Assembly (NCBI RefSeq): GCF_001514145.1
Contig: NZ_KQ948658.1
Span: forward strand, 610,616 to 674,615
Reading direction: 5' to 3'
Origin: Streptomyces canus
GTDB taxonomy: Bacteria; Actinomycetota; Actinomycetes; Streptomycetales; Streptomycetaceae
Length of the DNA stretch: 64,000 nucleotides
Position numbers and translations under genes: made by a program. The notes under the pieces are model-generated. The model did not search any database and had not been told where the DNA came from. It saw only the letters and a list, made by a program, of their open reading frames with translations. This document shows, in pieces, positions 1 to 8,203 of the stretch (position 1 is the stretch's first letter; the number at the start of each line of letters is the position of its first letter).

Positions 1-838
1 ACATCTGCTTGACGGTACGGGGCAGGGAGACACCCGCCGAGCGCCAGGAGGCGCCCACGAGTCCTGAGCAGTCGTAGGAGTTGGGGCCGGTCGAACCCCA
101 CTCGTACGGCTTGCCGAGCTGGGCGTACGCGAACTCTATGACGGTCTTGGCGCGACCGCTGGCGGGGCCGTCGTAGGAGGCGGGGGAGTCGCTGGCGCCC
201 GAGGAGGCGTCGTCCTGCTCCTGGGCGGCCTCCATCCGGGCGCGCTGCTCGGCGGTCAGGCTGTTGAGGAGCTTGCGGGCCTTGGTGAGCTTGCCCTGGA
301 CCTCGTCCTTCTTCGCGGCGGCCTTGGCGCGCGTCTCCTCCAGGGACTTCAGACGCTTCTGGGCGTCCTCCCGCTCCTGGGTGAGTTCGCGCTGCTTGGC
401 CTGCATCGCGCGCAGGGCGTCGGCCTGCCGGCTGTTCGTGCGGTCGAGCATGGCGGCATGGTCGAGGTAGTCGTCCGGGTCGCCGGACAGGAAGAGCTCC
501 ACGCTCGGGTCGATGCCGCCGCTGCGGTACTGCGCGGCCGCCAACGGGCCCATCTTCTCGCGCAGTTCGTTGACCTCCTGCTGCTTGCGGGCCAGCCCGT
601 TCCGCGCGGCGTCCACCTCGCCCTGCAGCTTCTGCTGCTGCTCGCTGATGGCGTTGTACTCCTCGGTGGGAGCCTCGGCCTCCTCGTAGAGCTGCTCGAC
701 CTGCTTGCGCACCTCGTCCACCGTGGGCTTGGGGGCTGCCTGGCTCTGCGTCGGCAGGAGGCTGACGGCGCCGGCGGCCATGCCGACGGTGGCTATCCGG
801 GCTCGGCTGGGCGGCTTCGGCCGACGGTGGGTTCCCAT
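1..838 (-). CDS. NlpC/P60 family peptidoglycan hydrolase, C-terminus cut by window edge
   Basis: A secreted cell-wall hydrolase of the C40 (NlpC/P60) type, expected to cut the D-Glu/diaminopimelate bond in peptide stems. Reading leftward from ATG at 838 there is a basic start, a hydrophobic signal segment, then about 150 residues of Lys/Glu/Gln-rich coiled coil (residues about 40-200). The catalytic domain begins near residue 240 with GKPYEWGSTGPNSYDCSGLV, which contains the catalytic Cys of YDCSGL. The catalytic His and third polar residue would lie beyond base 1 and cannot be seen. Coiled coil followed by NlpC/P60 is the normal order in actinobacterial RipA/Rpf-partner enzymes. It is probably monocistronic, because the neighbouring M56 gene ends 161 bp upstream. 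A palindrome at 935-954 may control it. Confidence 0.9.
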   Translation of the reverse strand, partial: MGTHRRPKPPSRARIATVGMAAGAVSLLPTQSQAAPKPTVDEVRKQVEQLYEEAEAPTEEYNAISEQQQKLQGEVDAARNGLARKQQEVNELREKMGPLAAAQYRSGGIDPSVELFLSGDPDDYLDHAAMLDRTNSRQADALRAMQAKQRELTQEREDAQKRLKSLEETRAKAAAKKDEVQGKLTKARKLLNSLTAEQRARMEAAQEQDDASSGASDSPASYDGPASGRAKTVIEFAYAQLGKPYEWGSTGPNSYDCSGLVGASWRSAGVSLPRTVKQM

Positions 839-934
839 CGTGGGGTGAACTCCTCTGCGCGGTCTGTGTACCAGGCGACGGGCTCTGGCAGCCGTCGTAC
901 CGGCGCCAGGGCGCCGACCGGTCAAGCGCTTTAG

Positions 935-954
935 AACTTAGTAGCTTCGTAGTT
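935..954. promoter_or_regulatory. Imperfect palindrome upstream of the NlpC/P60 gene, candidate BlaI-type operator
   Basis: AACTTAGTAGCTTCGTAGTT reads AACT-N4-AGCT-N4-AGTT with dyad symmetry. It lies about 100 bp upstream of the wall-hydrolase start and 45 bp beyond the stop of the M56 gene. BlaI/MecI repressors bind TAC/GTA-rich dyads, and a BlaI gene lies 1 kb away, so control by it is plausible but inferred. Confidence 0.4.
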
Positions 955-999
955 CGTATCGCAAGTGAGTCCGGGTCACGGGCGTCTCACGCGAAGCGG

Positions 1000-1911
1000 T
1001 CAGCCGAGTCCGGGCGGGCAGGCAACCAGCAGCGGCAGCAGCGGAACCGCCACGGCCAGGGAGGCGACGGAACCCCACAAGGCGGGGTGGGGCGCCTTGC
1101 GCGGCCCCAGGACTCGCTGCAGCCGGATGAGGACGGTGTGGCCGCCCGCGGCGAAGGCGCCCTTCGGGGCGCGGGCCGCGGCCATCTCGTACATCGCGGT
1201 GGCCAGCACCTCGTCGGAGTGCCGGCGCAGGGCACGGTCGTCCGCGATCATCTCCAGCAGCAGTGCCGTCTGCTCCTGGGCGTGGCGGGCCAACGGGAGC
1301 CGGCGGAACACCGAGTGGAAGGCCTCCATGGCGGCCAGGACCAGGTGGTGACGGCCCGCGATGTGCGCCTGCTCGTGCTCCAGTACGGCGCCGAGTTGTT
1401 GCGGCGTCAACTCGCGCACGGCCGCGTCGCTGACCACGACCCTGGGGCGGCGGCCGGGCAGGCAGTACGCGGCGGGGATGGCGTACGGCAGGACGGTGGC
1501 GCTCAGCCGCGCCGAGTGGCGGCCCACCAGATCGAGCGTCTCTCGGTGTTCGGTCCGCGCCCGGCGGGCGCGCGCCACGTGGAAGGCGAAGCTGGCCGCC
1601 GGCGCGATCGCGATGGCGGCGGGCACGCCCACGGCCAGTCGATCCTCCACGCCGGGGTCGGGCCTGCTCGCTCCCACATCGAGCCCGCAGGAGTGCAGCA
1701 GGCCCACCAGGCCCGCGTGCAGGTGCTCGGTAGGCATGGCGAGGTTGTACGCGGTGAGCGCGACCCCGATCGAGAAGGAGACCGCGAGGGCGTGCCACAC
1801 GGCGACGGCCAGGGCGGGCGCCCGGTGCGGCCATCCCGCCCGCAGCATCACGTGCGGGGCGACGACACCCACCATGGCCGTGTAGCCGGCCAGGGCGGGG
1901 GCCGCGTTCAC
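1000..1911 (-). CDS. M56 family metallopeptidase (BlaR1-like membrane protease)
   Basis: A membrane zinc protease that in characterised BlaR1/MecR1 systems is activated by an outside signal and leads to loss of the BlaI repressor. There are about 304 residues from a GTG at 1911, and this start overlaps the BlaI stop as GTGA. There are hydrophobic segments at the N-terminus and near residues 90-110, the zinc motif HEQAH (in LEHEQAHIAGRHH) near residue 180, and a final membrane segment ending in VACPPGLG. It lacks the extracellular penicillin-sensor domain of staphylococcal BlaR1, as is usual for actinobacterial M56 proteins, so the signal is unknown. Translational coupling to BlaI supports joint function. 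Confidence 0.88.
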   Translation of the reverse strand: MNAAPALAGYTAMVGVVAPHVMLRAGWPHRAPALAVAVWHALAVSFSIGVALTAYNLAMPTEHLHAGLVGLLHSCGLDVGASRPDPGVEDRLAVGVPAAIAIAPAASFAFHVARARRARTEHRETLDLVGRHSARLSATVLPYAIPAAYCLPGRRPRVVVSDAAVRELTPQQLGAVLEHEQAHIAGRHHLVLAAMEAFHSVFRRLPLARHAQEQTALLLEMIADDRALRRHSDEVLATAMYEMAAARAPKGAFAAGGHTVLIRLQRVLGPRKAPHPALWGSVASLAVAVPLLPLLVACPPGLG

Positions 1912-2276
1912 GGCTTCGCCTGTCGTCCGACGTTCCGCAGTGCCTTGCGCAAGGCTGCCACCTCTTCCTCGGACATGTTCTCGACGAAGTGGACCAGCGC
2001 GGCCGGGCGGTCCTTGCTCTCCCCCAAGCCGTCCTCCATGAGCGCGGCGGCATACGCCTCGCGGCTGCGGACCGGCGTGTAGAGCCAGGCACGTCCCTGC
2101 TTGCCGCGCAGCAGCCAACCCTTGGTGTACAGGATGTTGGTGACGGTCATCACGGTGGTGTACGCGACGGGGCGGGTCTTGTTGATGTCGTCGACGACCT
2201 CACGCACCGTGGCCGGACGGTTCCACGTCCAGAGGCGGTCCATGATCTCCGCCTCGAGATCCCCCAGCCGTCGCAT
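1908..2276 (-). CDS. BlaI/MecI/CopY family transcriptional repressor
   Basis: A winged-helix repressor of 122 residues starting MRRLGDLEAEIMDRLW, the typical BlaI N-terminus, with the recognition region ATVREVVDDINKTRPVAYTTVMT and a C-terminal dimerisation half (MSEEEVAALRKAL). ATG 2276 is chosen because AAGGAGT lies at the right distance upstream; the reading frame stays open further but without such a site. It forms an operon with the M56 protease through a GTGA overlap. BlaI proteins normally repress their own operon and other genes and are removed by the partner protease. The CopY membership of the family means a metal link is possible, but the N-terminus gives no metal motif. Confidence 0.92.
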   Translation of the reverse strand: MRRLGDLEAEIMDRLWTWNRPATVREVVDDINKTRPVAYTTVMTVTNILYTKGWLLRGKQGRAWLYTPVRSREAYAAALMEDGLGESKDRPAALVHFVENMSEEEVAALRKALRNVGRQAKP

Positions 2277-2300
2277 GGGCCTGACTCCTTTTTCGCCACC

Positions 2301-2324
2301 GAATGCGCAAGCGAATACGCAAGG
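2301..2324 (+). repeat. 12-bp tandem direct repeat in the BlaI / DUF6153 divergent region
   Basis: GAATGCGCAAGC (2301-2312) is followed directly by GAATACGCAAGG (2313-2324), with 10 of 12 bases identical. It lies between the BlaI start and the oppositely oriented DUF6153 promoter. The second unit contains ATACGCAAGG, which recurs exactly at 3768-3777. It could be a regulator site, but this is not demonstrated. Confidence 0.45.
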
Positions 2325-2388
2325 CCATAGTAGACGGCTGGTCCGGTCGGACTTCCTTGGCGGCGGAACGCTCACGCGCCCGCCCGAG

Positions 2389-2428
2389 ACGCAAGGGGTT
2401 AACGGTCTGTGCCTACGATGGCGCCGTG
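2389..2428 (+). promoter_or_regulatory. Leaderless promoter of the DUF6153 gene with ACGCAAGGGG upstream box
   Basis: ACGCAAGGGG at 2389-2398 occupies the -35 position and TACGAT at 2414-2419 the -10 position. Six bases later come GTG (2426) and ATG (2429), and no ribosome binding site is visible, so the transcript probably begins at the start codon. The same arrangement (box, then TAGGAT, then GTG after six bases) precedes the gene at 3806. Confidence 0.5.
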
Positions 2429-2848
2429 ATGCGCCCCGCACAGCTCGCTCCTCGACCGCAGTCGGTACTGCGGTCCTGTGGGTTGCTCATGGGCGCTCTG
2501 CTGCTGGGCCTGCTCGCCATGCACGGTCTCGGACCGGTGCCGCAGGCCGAGACCACCCACGGACACGACCGGACGGTGGCGACCGCGGGCATGGACAGGG
2601 GCGCCGCGGCGGCCGAGCCTGCGACCTGCGATCACGGCGGTGGCAACTGCCAGGGGCACGCGAAGCACGCGGATCCGACCTGCGCCTCCGCATCGGTGAC
2701 CGGGACTCCCGCCGTGGCGCCCGCGCTGCTGCCCGATGTGGTGGCCTGCGCCGGAGCGCCGCTCGCGCGCACCTCTCCGGACGGCAGCGGACCCGACGGC
2801 GGCAGGGCGCCACCCTCACTCTCCGAACTCCAGCTCCTGCGGATCTAG
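2429..2848 (+). CDS. DUF6153 family small Cys/His-rich secreted or membrane protein
   Basis: A 139-residue protein with one hydrophobic segment (about residues 15-34, ending in LLAMHGLGP, a DUF6153 hallmark). A His/Cys-rich stretch follows (CDHGGGNCQGHAKHADPTC, residues about 68-86), then a Pro/Ala-rich linker, and the family's C-terminal ending LSELQLLRI. The segment after the membrane anchor is predicted to be extracytoplasmic, and the spacing of Cys and His suggests metal binding; both are inference. No RBS precedes it, so a leaderless start at ATG 2429 or GTG 2426 is likely. It is followed after 87 bp by DUF305, probably in one operon. The function of the family is unknown. Confidence 0.8.
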   Translation: MRPAQLAPRPQSVLRSCGLLMGALLLGLLAMHGLGPVPQAETTHGHDRTVATAGMDRGAAAAEPATCDHGGGNCQGHAKHADPTCASASVTGTPAVAPALLPDVVACAGAPLARTSPDGSGPDGGRAPPSLSELQLLRI

Positions 2849-2935
2849 AGCGACCCGCGTGACGCCGCACGCCCATCAGGGCGCGGCGCCGCGCATCGGC
2901 ATGCCCTTCGCAGATCCGATTCCAGGAGTTCAACC

Positions 2936-3583
2936 ATGACCGCACGCCGCAAGCTCATCCGCCGTACCGCCCTCGCCGCCACCGCGGGAGTGGCCGCCCT
3001 CGTACTCGCCGCCTGTGGCGGCGACAGCGACAGTGGCGGACACGACATGGGGTCCATGGCGTCCGACTCCAGCCCCTCCGCCTCGGCCTCGGCCTCGGCA
3101 AAGGCCGGCGGCCACGGAGACGCGGACGTCGACTTCGCCACGGAGATGATCCAGCACCACCGGCAGGCCGTCGACATGGCCGACCTGGCCGCCGACCGTG
3201 CCTCCTCGCAGGAGGTCAAGGCCCTCGCGACGAAGATCAAGGGAGCGCAGGACCCGGAGATCAAGACGATGTCCGGCTGGCTCACCTCGTGGGGCGAGGA
3301 GGTCCCCGCGGACATGTCCGGCATGAAGGGGCACGACATGTCCTCCGGGATGCCCGGCATGATGAGCAACGAGGACATGGACAAGCTGGAGAAGGCCTCC
3401 GGTGCCGAGTTCGACAAGTTGTTCCTCGAGATGATGGTCGAGCACCACGAGGGCGCCATCGAGATGGCCGAGACCGAGAAGGCCGACGGCGAGTACGGCC
3501 CCGCGACGAAGCTCGCGGACGACGTCATCACGGCCCAGACCGCCGAGATCGAGCAGATGAACAAGATGCTCGGCAAGAGCTGA
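2936..3583 (+). CDS. DUF305 lipoprotein, ferritin-like periplasmic metal-binding protein
   Basis: A 215-residue lipoprotein. A twin-basic signal peptide ends in the lipobox LAAC, a Ser/Ala linker follows, and then two repeats of the DUF305 helical motif: MIQHHRQAVDMA and MVEHHEGAIEMA. DUF305 proteins fold as four-helix bundles, and the cyanobacterial member CopM binds copper in the periplasm. The intervening segment is unusually rich in Met and His (MSGMKGHDMSSGMPGMM), which fits Cu(I) handling. AGGAG precedes ATG 2936. The family is established; the copper role here is inferred from CopM and from the Cys/His-rich neighbours. Confidence 0.9.
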   Translation: MTARRKLIRRTALAATAGVAALVLAACGGDSDSGGHDMGSMASDSSPSASASASAKAGGHGDADVDFATEMIQHHRQAVDMADLAADRASSQEVKALATKIKGAQDPEIKTMSGWLTSWGEEVPADMSGMKGHDMSSGMPGMMSNEDMDKLEKASGAEFDKLFLEMMVEHHEGAIEMAETEKADGEYGPATKLADDVITAQTAEIEQMNKMLGKS

Positions 3584-3767
3584 CGCAGCGCCAGGAACGG
3601 TGGGCCGTCGGGGCGAGACCCTGGCGGCCCACCGCCGTCGTGGCACCACGAGGCGCCGCGCTGACCGTTTGCAATCGGCGAAGCGCCCGTCCCTTCCGTT
3701 CGATTGGTTCCCCTGGGTGGCGGGCTCACCCGCAGATGGCTTGTTCACGCAGTGTTCCCGCCACTCG

Positions 3768-3808
3768 ATACGCAAGGGGCTCCTGGGGCGGGTTAGGATC
3801 ACGGCGTG
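3768..3808 (+). promoter_or_regulatory. Leaderless promoter of the gene at 3806, sharing ATACGCAAGG box
   Basis: ATACGCAAGG at 3768-3777 sits in the -35 zone, TAGGAT at 3794-3799 is the -10, and GTG follows at 3806 after six bases. The decamer is an exact copy of 2315-2324, and the overall layout copies the promoter at 2389-2428. Confidence 0.5.
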
Positions 3809-4285
3809 ATTACGGCCTGGTCGCTTTCCGGTGTGCAGCGGAGCCGCTCGACAGCGGCTCTGTGGCGCGTGCTGGGCCTGGGCCTGTTCCTCTTCGGTCT
3901 GCTGTATACGCACACCGTCAGCCCCGATGCCACGGTGCGTCACATCGTTTCCGGCGAAGGCGCCACGGTGTCTTTCGTTCATTTCGAGCCTGTCGCGGAC
4001 CACGAAAAGGTTGCGACTGCCACGTCGGCGGTGCGCGCGAGCGAGAGGCCCGACGCTCCGTCGGGCGACCACCACGACGGTCACGGGCAGCACCACGCTG
4101 GTGGGGAGTGCGCGCTGGGGCAGCCCCCGCAGGGGCCCGGCCTCGCCGTGCCCTGTCTGACCGTGCTGAGCTCGGAGAGCGATGACCACGGCGTGCACCG
4201 GTCGGTGTACGCCCGTCAGGCCGCGGCCCGGGACATCGTGGCCCCGATAGCGCATGCGGCGGACTCCGCGGTTCTGCGTATCTAG
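3806..4285 (+). CDS. Small membrane-anchored His-rich protein, DUF6153-like
   Basis: A 159-residue protein with one N-terminal membrane segment (LGLGLFLFGLLYTHTVSP, about residues 25-42). The predicted outside portion carries HHDGHGQHHAGGEC near residue 91 and a second Cys (VPC), and the protein ends DSAVLRI, resembling the LQLLRI end of the DUF6153 protein at 2429. GTG 3806 is chosen because of the leaderless promoter directly upstream. The clustering of seven His with Cys suggests metal or hydrophobic-stress sensing, but I do not recognise an exact named family. It lies on the same strand as the DUF305 gene, which ends 222 bp upstream. Confidence 0.65.
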   Translation: MITAWSLSGVQRSRSTAALWRVLGLGLFLFGLLYTHTVSPDATVRHIVSGEGATVSFVHFEPVADHEKVATATSAVRASERPDAPSGDHHDGHGQHHAGGECALGQPPQGPGLAVPCLTVLSSESDDHGVHRSVYARQAAARDIVAPIAHAADSAVLRI

Positions 4286-4431
4286 GTCAGCGCCGTTCTG
4301 GCGTCTGACCTCCTCCGCCTGGCGTTCTCAGGTGCGGTGCGGGGATGGTCGACGACCCTTTCCACCACCCCCCACTGATCCCTGTCCCTGCCGTGATCCC
4401 TCCGGCCAGGGCAGCGCCGCGCGGAGGATTC

Positions 4432-4863
4432 GTGCCCCCCACCTTTGCAACCGTCACCATCCCTGCCCGAAGAGCGTGTTCGCGCCGGAGGAACCGTTTC
4501 ATCCGGACCACGCTGCACGTCCTGCTGCTCGCGATGCTGACGTGCCTCAGCGAGCAGTTCCCTGCGGCGGAGCCGCCGTACGGTCACTTGGCCGGCGCGT
4601 CGAGTGAAGTCCCGTTGCCCCCGGACGACTCCGAGGGCGAGATCCTCGACGTATCGGACAGGCCCGATCGTTGCCACGACACCGGTTCCGGGACAGCCGC
4701 CTTCTCGAACTCCCCGGCCCGCGCCCCATCGCCTGCGACCGCCGCCACGTCGCTGACGGACGCGGCGGACCGCCTCTCGCACGGTCCCCGTGGTGCCGCG
4801 CGAGAACACCCGCCGAGCGGCGGCCGTCCCGCTCTCATCTCCCTCTGCCAGTGGCGCATATAG
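4432..4863 (+). CDS. Small membrane protein ending in CQWRI, possible diverged relative of the DUF6153 set
   Basis: A predicted 143-residue protein. GTG 4432 is chosen because GGAGGATTC directly precedes it. It has a basic N-terminus, one hydrophobic segment ([18 protein letters not shown], residues about 24-41), then a low-complexity acidic and Ser/Thr/Ala-rich region with a lone Cys, ending LISLCQWRI. The layout (short anchor, disordered outside part, aromatic or aliphatic residues plus RI at the end) copies the two genes upstream, but the Cys/His cluster is mostly missing. It lies 107 bp upstream of the PLP enzyme and may lead that operon. No function can be assigned. Confidence 0.5.
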   Translation: MPPTFATVTIPARRACSRRRNRFIRTTLHVLLLAMLTCLSEQFPAAEPPYGHLAGASSEVPLPPDDSEGEILDVSDRPDRCHDTGSGTAAFSNSPARAPSPATAATSLTDAADRLSHGPRGAAREHPPSGGRPALISLCQWRI

Positions 4864-4970
4864 GCCTCGCCCTGGCAGGTCGGCCTCGGCAGGACCCGCC
4901 GCGCGCCGCATATCCGCCGGCGCGCGAGATGAGCATCCGCACGCGTCCGCATCGAACGAGAGCGAAACAG

Positions 4971-6083
4971 ATGCACTCTCTGACCACGAGTGACTTCACC
5001 CCCGCCGGCTCCACCCTTCCCGGGCTGGTCGGCAACACCCCTGTTCTGCGCGTATCCCAGCCCTTCACCCCGCCCGGCCGCGGCTTCTGGGCCAAGCTGG
5101 AGGGCTTCAACCCCGGCGGCATCAAGGACCGCCCCGCACTGCACATGGTCGAACGGGCCCGGGCTCGCGGTGACTTGAGCCCGGGACGTCCGATCATCGA
5201 GTCGACCAGTGGCACCCTGGGCCTCGGCCTCGCCCTGGCCGGGATGGTCTACGGCCATCCCGTCACCCTCGTCACCGACCCCGGCCTCGAACCCTCCATG
5301 ACCCGGCTCCTCACGGCCTACGGAGCCACCGTCGACAGGGTGCCCGAGCCGCACCCCACGGGCGGATGGCAGCAGGCCCGCCGCGACCGAGTGGCCGAAC
5401 TGCTGACGCGGAGCCCCGGAGCCTGGTGCCCCGACCAGTACAGCAACCCGGACAACGTCTCCGCCTACACCCCGCTGGCCCTCGAACTCGCCTCGCAGAT
5501 GGGCCACATCGACACACTGGTCTGCAGCGTCGGGACCGGCGGCCACTCGGCCGGCATCTCGCGCGTCCTGCGCCAGCTGTACCCCGGGATGCGGCTGGTG
5601 GGCGTGGACACCGTCGGCTCGACCATCTTCGGCCAGCCCGCCCGACCCCGCCTCATGCGCGGCCTGGGCTCCAGCATCTACCCGCGCAACGTCGCCTACG
5701 AGCACTTCAGCGAGGTGCACTGGGTCGCACCGGGCGAATCCGTCTGGGCCTGCAGGCAGTTGGCCGCCTCGCACTACGCCACGGGCGGCTGGAGCGTCGG
5801 CGCGGTCGCGCTGGTGGCCGGCTGGCTCGCCCGTACGGCCGCCGCGAACACCCGGATCGTGGCGATCTTCCCCGACGGGCCCCAGCGATATCTGGAGACG
5901 GTCTACGACGACGAATACTGCGCCGAGCAAGGGCTGTCGGGCATCACTCCCGCGCCCGAACCTGAGATCGTCGGCCGTCCCGACGAGAAGGAAGTCACCC
6001 GCTGGACCCGTTGCACGAGGGTCGGCGATCCCCTCTCCCTGACGACCGAGGCGGCCGGTGCCGAAGGCGGGGCGGCGCGGTGA
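4971..6083 (+). CDS. PLP-dependent cysteine synthase family protein
   Basis: A fold-type II PLP enzyme of 370 residues. Cysteine synthases replace the acetyl or phosphate group of an activated serine with a nucleophile. Motifs include [10 protein letters not shown] near residue 20, the PLP lysine in [11 protein letters not shown] (Lys52), a phosphate/substrate loop written [13 protein letters not shown] in place of the classic TSGNTG, and the glycine-rich [11 protein letters not shown] near residue 182. The altered loop and the roughly 60-residue C-terminal extension separate it from housekeeping CysK/CysM, so the true product could be another amino acid. The start is ATG 4971. It overlaps the downstream transporter as GTGA, implying that its product is exported or its substrate imported by that transporter. 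Confidence 0.85.
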   Translation: MHSLTTSDFTPAGSTLPGLVGNTPVLRVSQPFTPPGRGFWAKLEGFNPGGIKDRPALHMVERARARGDLSPGRPIIESTSGTLGLGLALAGMVYGHPVTLVTDPGLEPSMTRLLTAYGATVDRVPEPHPTGGWQQARRDRVAELLTRSPGAWCPDQYSNPDNVSAYTPLALELASQMGHIDTLVCSVGTGGHSAGISRVLRQLYPGMRLVGVDTVGSTIFGQPARPRLMRGLGSSIYPRNVAYEHFSEVHWVAPGESVWACRQLAASHYATGGWSVGAVALVAGWLARTAAANTRIVAIFPDGPQRYLETVYDDEYCAEQGLSGITPAPEPEIVGRPDEKEVTRWTRCTRVGDPLSLTTEAAGAEGGAAR

Positions 6084-7378
6084 AGACGATGCTCACACAG
6101 GTCCGCTCCTACGAGCGGAGCGTCCAACTGCTCATGGTGAACCAGTTCACCATCAACCTCGGCTTCTACATGCTGATGCCGTACCTCGCCGCCCACCTGT
6201 CCGGCTCCCTCGGCCTGGCCGGCTGGCTGGTCGGACTCATCCTGGGCGTACGGAACTTCAGTCAGCAGGGCATGTTCCTCATCGGCGGCACACTGGCCGA
6301 CCGGCTCGGCTACAAGCCGCTGATCGTCGCGGGGTGCGTGCTGCGCACAGTGGGTTTCGCCACGCTCGGTCTGGTCGACTCGGTTCCCGCGCTGCTCGCC
6401 GCCTCGGCGGCCACCGGCTTCGCGGGGGCACTGTTCAACCCGGCCGTTCGCGCCTATCTCGCGGCCGACGCGGGGGAGCGCCGCGTCGAGGCGTTCGCCC
6501 TCTTCAACGTCTTCTACCAGGCGGGCATCCTGCTCGGGCCACTGGTGGGGATGGTGCTGACCGGCTTCGACTTCCGGATCACCTGCCTCGTCTCGGCGGC
6601 GGTCTTCGCGCTGCTGAGCCTCGTACAGATCCGCTCGCTGCCCACTCGCCGGGCGGACGACGCGGCGAACGCGAAGTCCGGTGGGCGAGAGCGCGTGCTG
6701 TCCCAATGGGGCGGGATCCTGCGCAACCGCGCGTTCCTGCTGTTCTCGACGGCCATGATCGGCTCGTACGTCCTGTCCTTCCAGGTCTATCTGGCCTTGC
6801 CGCTGGAAGTACGACGCCTGGGCGGCGACGGCGAGTTCGGGACCGCGGCCGTCGCCATACTCTTCGCGGCTTCCGGTCTGGCCACGATCTTCGGCCAGAC
6901 CCGGGTGACGGCATGGTGCAAGGAGCGGCTGGAGCCCGGACAGGCCCTGGCCTGGGGGCTGTTGAGCATGGGCGCGGCGTTCGTACCGCTGCTCGCGGCG
7001 ACGGCTGTGCCGGTGCCGGACGAGGGGGTGGGGCGCCGGCTGCTCGCCACCGTCCCGCCGACGCTGGCCGCGCTGCTGCTGGCACTGGGCACGATGATCG
7101 CGTACCCCTTCGAGATGGACACCATCGTCCGGCTCTCCGGCGACCGCCTCGTCGCCACGCACTACGGCCTCTACAACACCATCTGCGGTGTCGGCATCAC
7201 CTTGGGCAACCTGCTCACCGGGGCGGCCCTCGACGCCGCACGGTCGGCGGGCATGTCGGCGTTGCCCTGGCTGGCGCTGCTCGTCCTGGGGCTGGTCTGT
7301 GCCGGGTCGCTGTACGGACTGCACAGGTCCGGCCGCCTGACGCGCGAGACTCCTGAGCCACAGCCGACGATGGTCTGA
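6080..7378 (+). CDS. MFS transporter coupled to the PLP enzyme
   Basis: A 12-helix major facilitator of 432 residues, starting at GTG 6080 inside the stop of the PLP enzyme (GTGA); ATG 6089 is an alternative. Helix 1 begins [21 protein letters not shown], and the loop after helix 2 has the MFS signature in the form [14 protein letters not shown]. It resembles drug or amino-acid efflux MFS proteins of the MdtH/YdeE type. Tight coupling suggests it moves the product of the upstream enzyme outward. The substrate is not visible from sequence. Confidence 0.85.
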   Translation: MKTMLTQVRSYERSVQLLMVNQFTINLGFYMLMPYLAAHLSGSLGLAGWLVGLILGVRNFSQQGMFLIGGTLADRLGYKPLIVAGCVLRTVGFATLGLVDSVPALLAASAATGFAGALFNPAVRAYLAADAGERRVEAFALFNVFYQAGILLGPLVGMVLTGFDFRITCLVSAAVFALLSLVQIRSLPTRRADDAANAKSGGRERVLSQWGGILRNRAFLLFSTAMIGSYVLSFQVYLALPLEVRRLGGDGEFGTAAVAILFAASGLATIFGQTRVTAWCKERLEPGQALAWGLLSMGAAFVPLLAATAVPVPDEGVGRRLLATVPPTLAALLLALGTMIAYPFEMDTIVRLSGDRLVATHYGLYNTICGVGITLGNLLTGAALDAARSAGMSALPWLALLVLGLVCAGSLYGLHRSGRLTRETPEPQPTMV

Positions 7379-7463
7379 CCCAGGCCCGTCCTCCGGGCGA
7401 GGCGAGGGGCTCAATGCCGCTCGTCTCGCCCCACGACCGCTTCTGCGGTGCGTGCCCCTCGGC

Positions 7464-7826
7464 TCACCGGTCGTCATGCGCCGGGGCCACGACCGTCGGG
7501 TCCTTCGACGTCTTGGCGGTCGGCGGATCCGACGGGTCCTCCCCGGTGGACCAGGGGCGGACGTTGCCGTCGGCACCGCCGGCCAAGGGCTGGAGCACGG
7601 CGTTCACGGTCGACGCCGGACTGTCGTCGTGAACGCCGTGGACGTGTTCCGGGCCGAGCCGCCAGGCATGGCCCGGCGCGTTCTGCCAACGGTCCCACAG
7701 CCGGTCGACGTTGGAGCGGATCAGGAAGACGAAGGGGTCGTGGAAGGAGAAATGCGGGTTCGCGATCGTGCCCCGGATGCAGCCGCTGTGGATGTAGTGG
7801 TGCGAGCCCTGCAAGGCCCCGTCCAT
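7464..7826 (-). pseudogene. Tyrosinase (CuB domain) remnant
   Basis: The reading frame gives a recognisable C-terminal tyrosinase segment: GSHHYIHSGCIRGTI, then FHDPFVFLIRSNVDRLWDRWQ. In tyrosinases this second block carries the CuB histidines (DPFVFLxHxNVDRLW); here the expected His is Arg. The N-terminal half with the CuA histidines is absent, and upstream on the same strand (to about 7960) only frame-broken pieces remain. It is therefore a decayed copper oxidase gene and not a working enzyme. Its place inside a presumed metal-handling region is suggestive. Confidence 0.65.
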
Positions 7827-7964
7827 CGCCGCGTACTGCAGCTCCTGGGGAGGTGGTCACCCGTCGTGGTCTCGGCCAGGGCGATGGCGAAGAGGACGGT
7901 GACGATGTCCGCGACCCGCGGTGGTGCGTCGGCCACGTTCCGCCCGCGGCACCGCCTCGGTGAT

Positions 7965-8150
7965 CATCCGCCTCCCGGACGAGAACGGACACCGCCGCCT
8001 CGCCCTCGCCTCCCGGCCGAGCACACCCAGCTGACCTCACCCTCGACGAGGACCGCCGCATCGTCCACGAGACCCTGACGGCTCCCAACCACCTGGTCAC
8101 CCGCACCTTCGTCTACCTCGAGACAGGTAAGGCCGGCCATGACGACTGAC
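7965..8150 (+). pseudogene. Unrecognised gene remnant, frame-broken
   Basis: Two plausible protein stretches lie in different frames: SVIIRLPDENGHRRLALAS (from about 7952) ends at a stop near 8034, and LTLDEDRRIVHETLTAPNH continues to FVYLETGKAGHDD, ending near 8150. They look like the tail of one protein split by an indel, with no upstream start. I do not recognise the family. Together with the tyrosinase remnant it makes about 700 bp of decayed sequence between the MFS gene and the gene at 8204. Confidence 0.35.
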
Positions 8151-8189
8151 GCACCGAGGGAGGCTGACAGGCCGACCACAGACACCGCC

Positions 8190-8203
8190 TAAAATCACTG
8201 GTG
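8190..8203 (+). promoter_or_regulatory. Leaderless -10 element for the gene at 8204
   Basis: TAAAAT at 8190-8195 lies five bases before GTG (8201) and ATG (8204), with no RBS. This matches the layout of the promoters at 2389 and 3768, but the ACGCAAGG upstream box is absent here. Confidence 0.45.
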
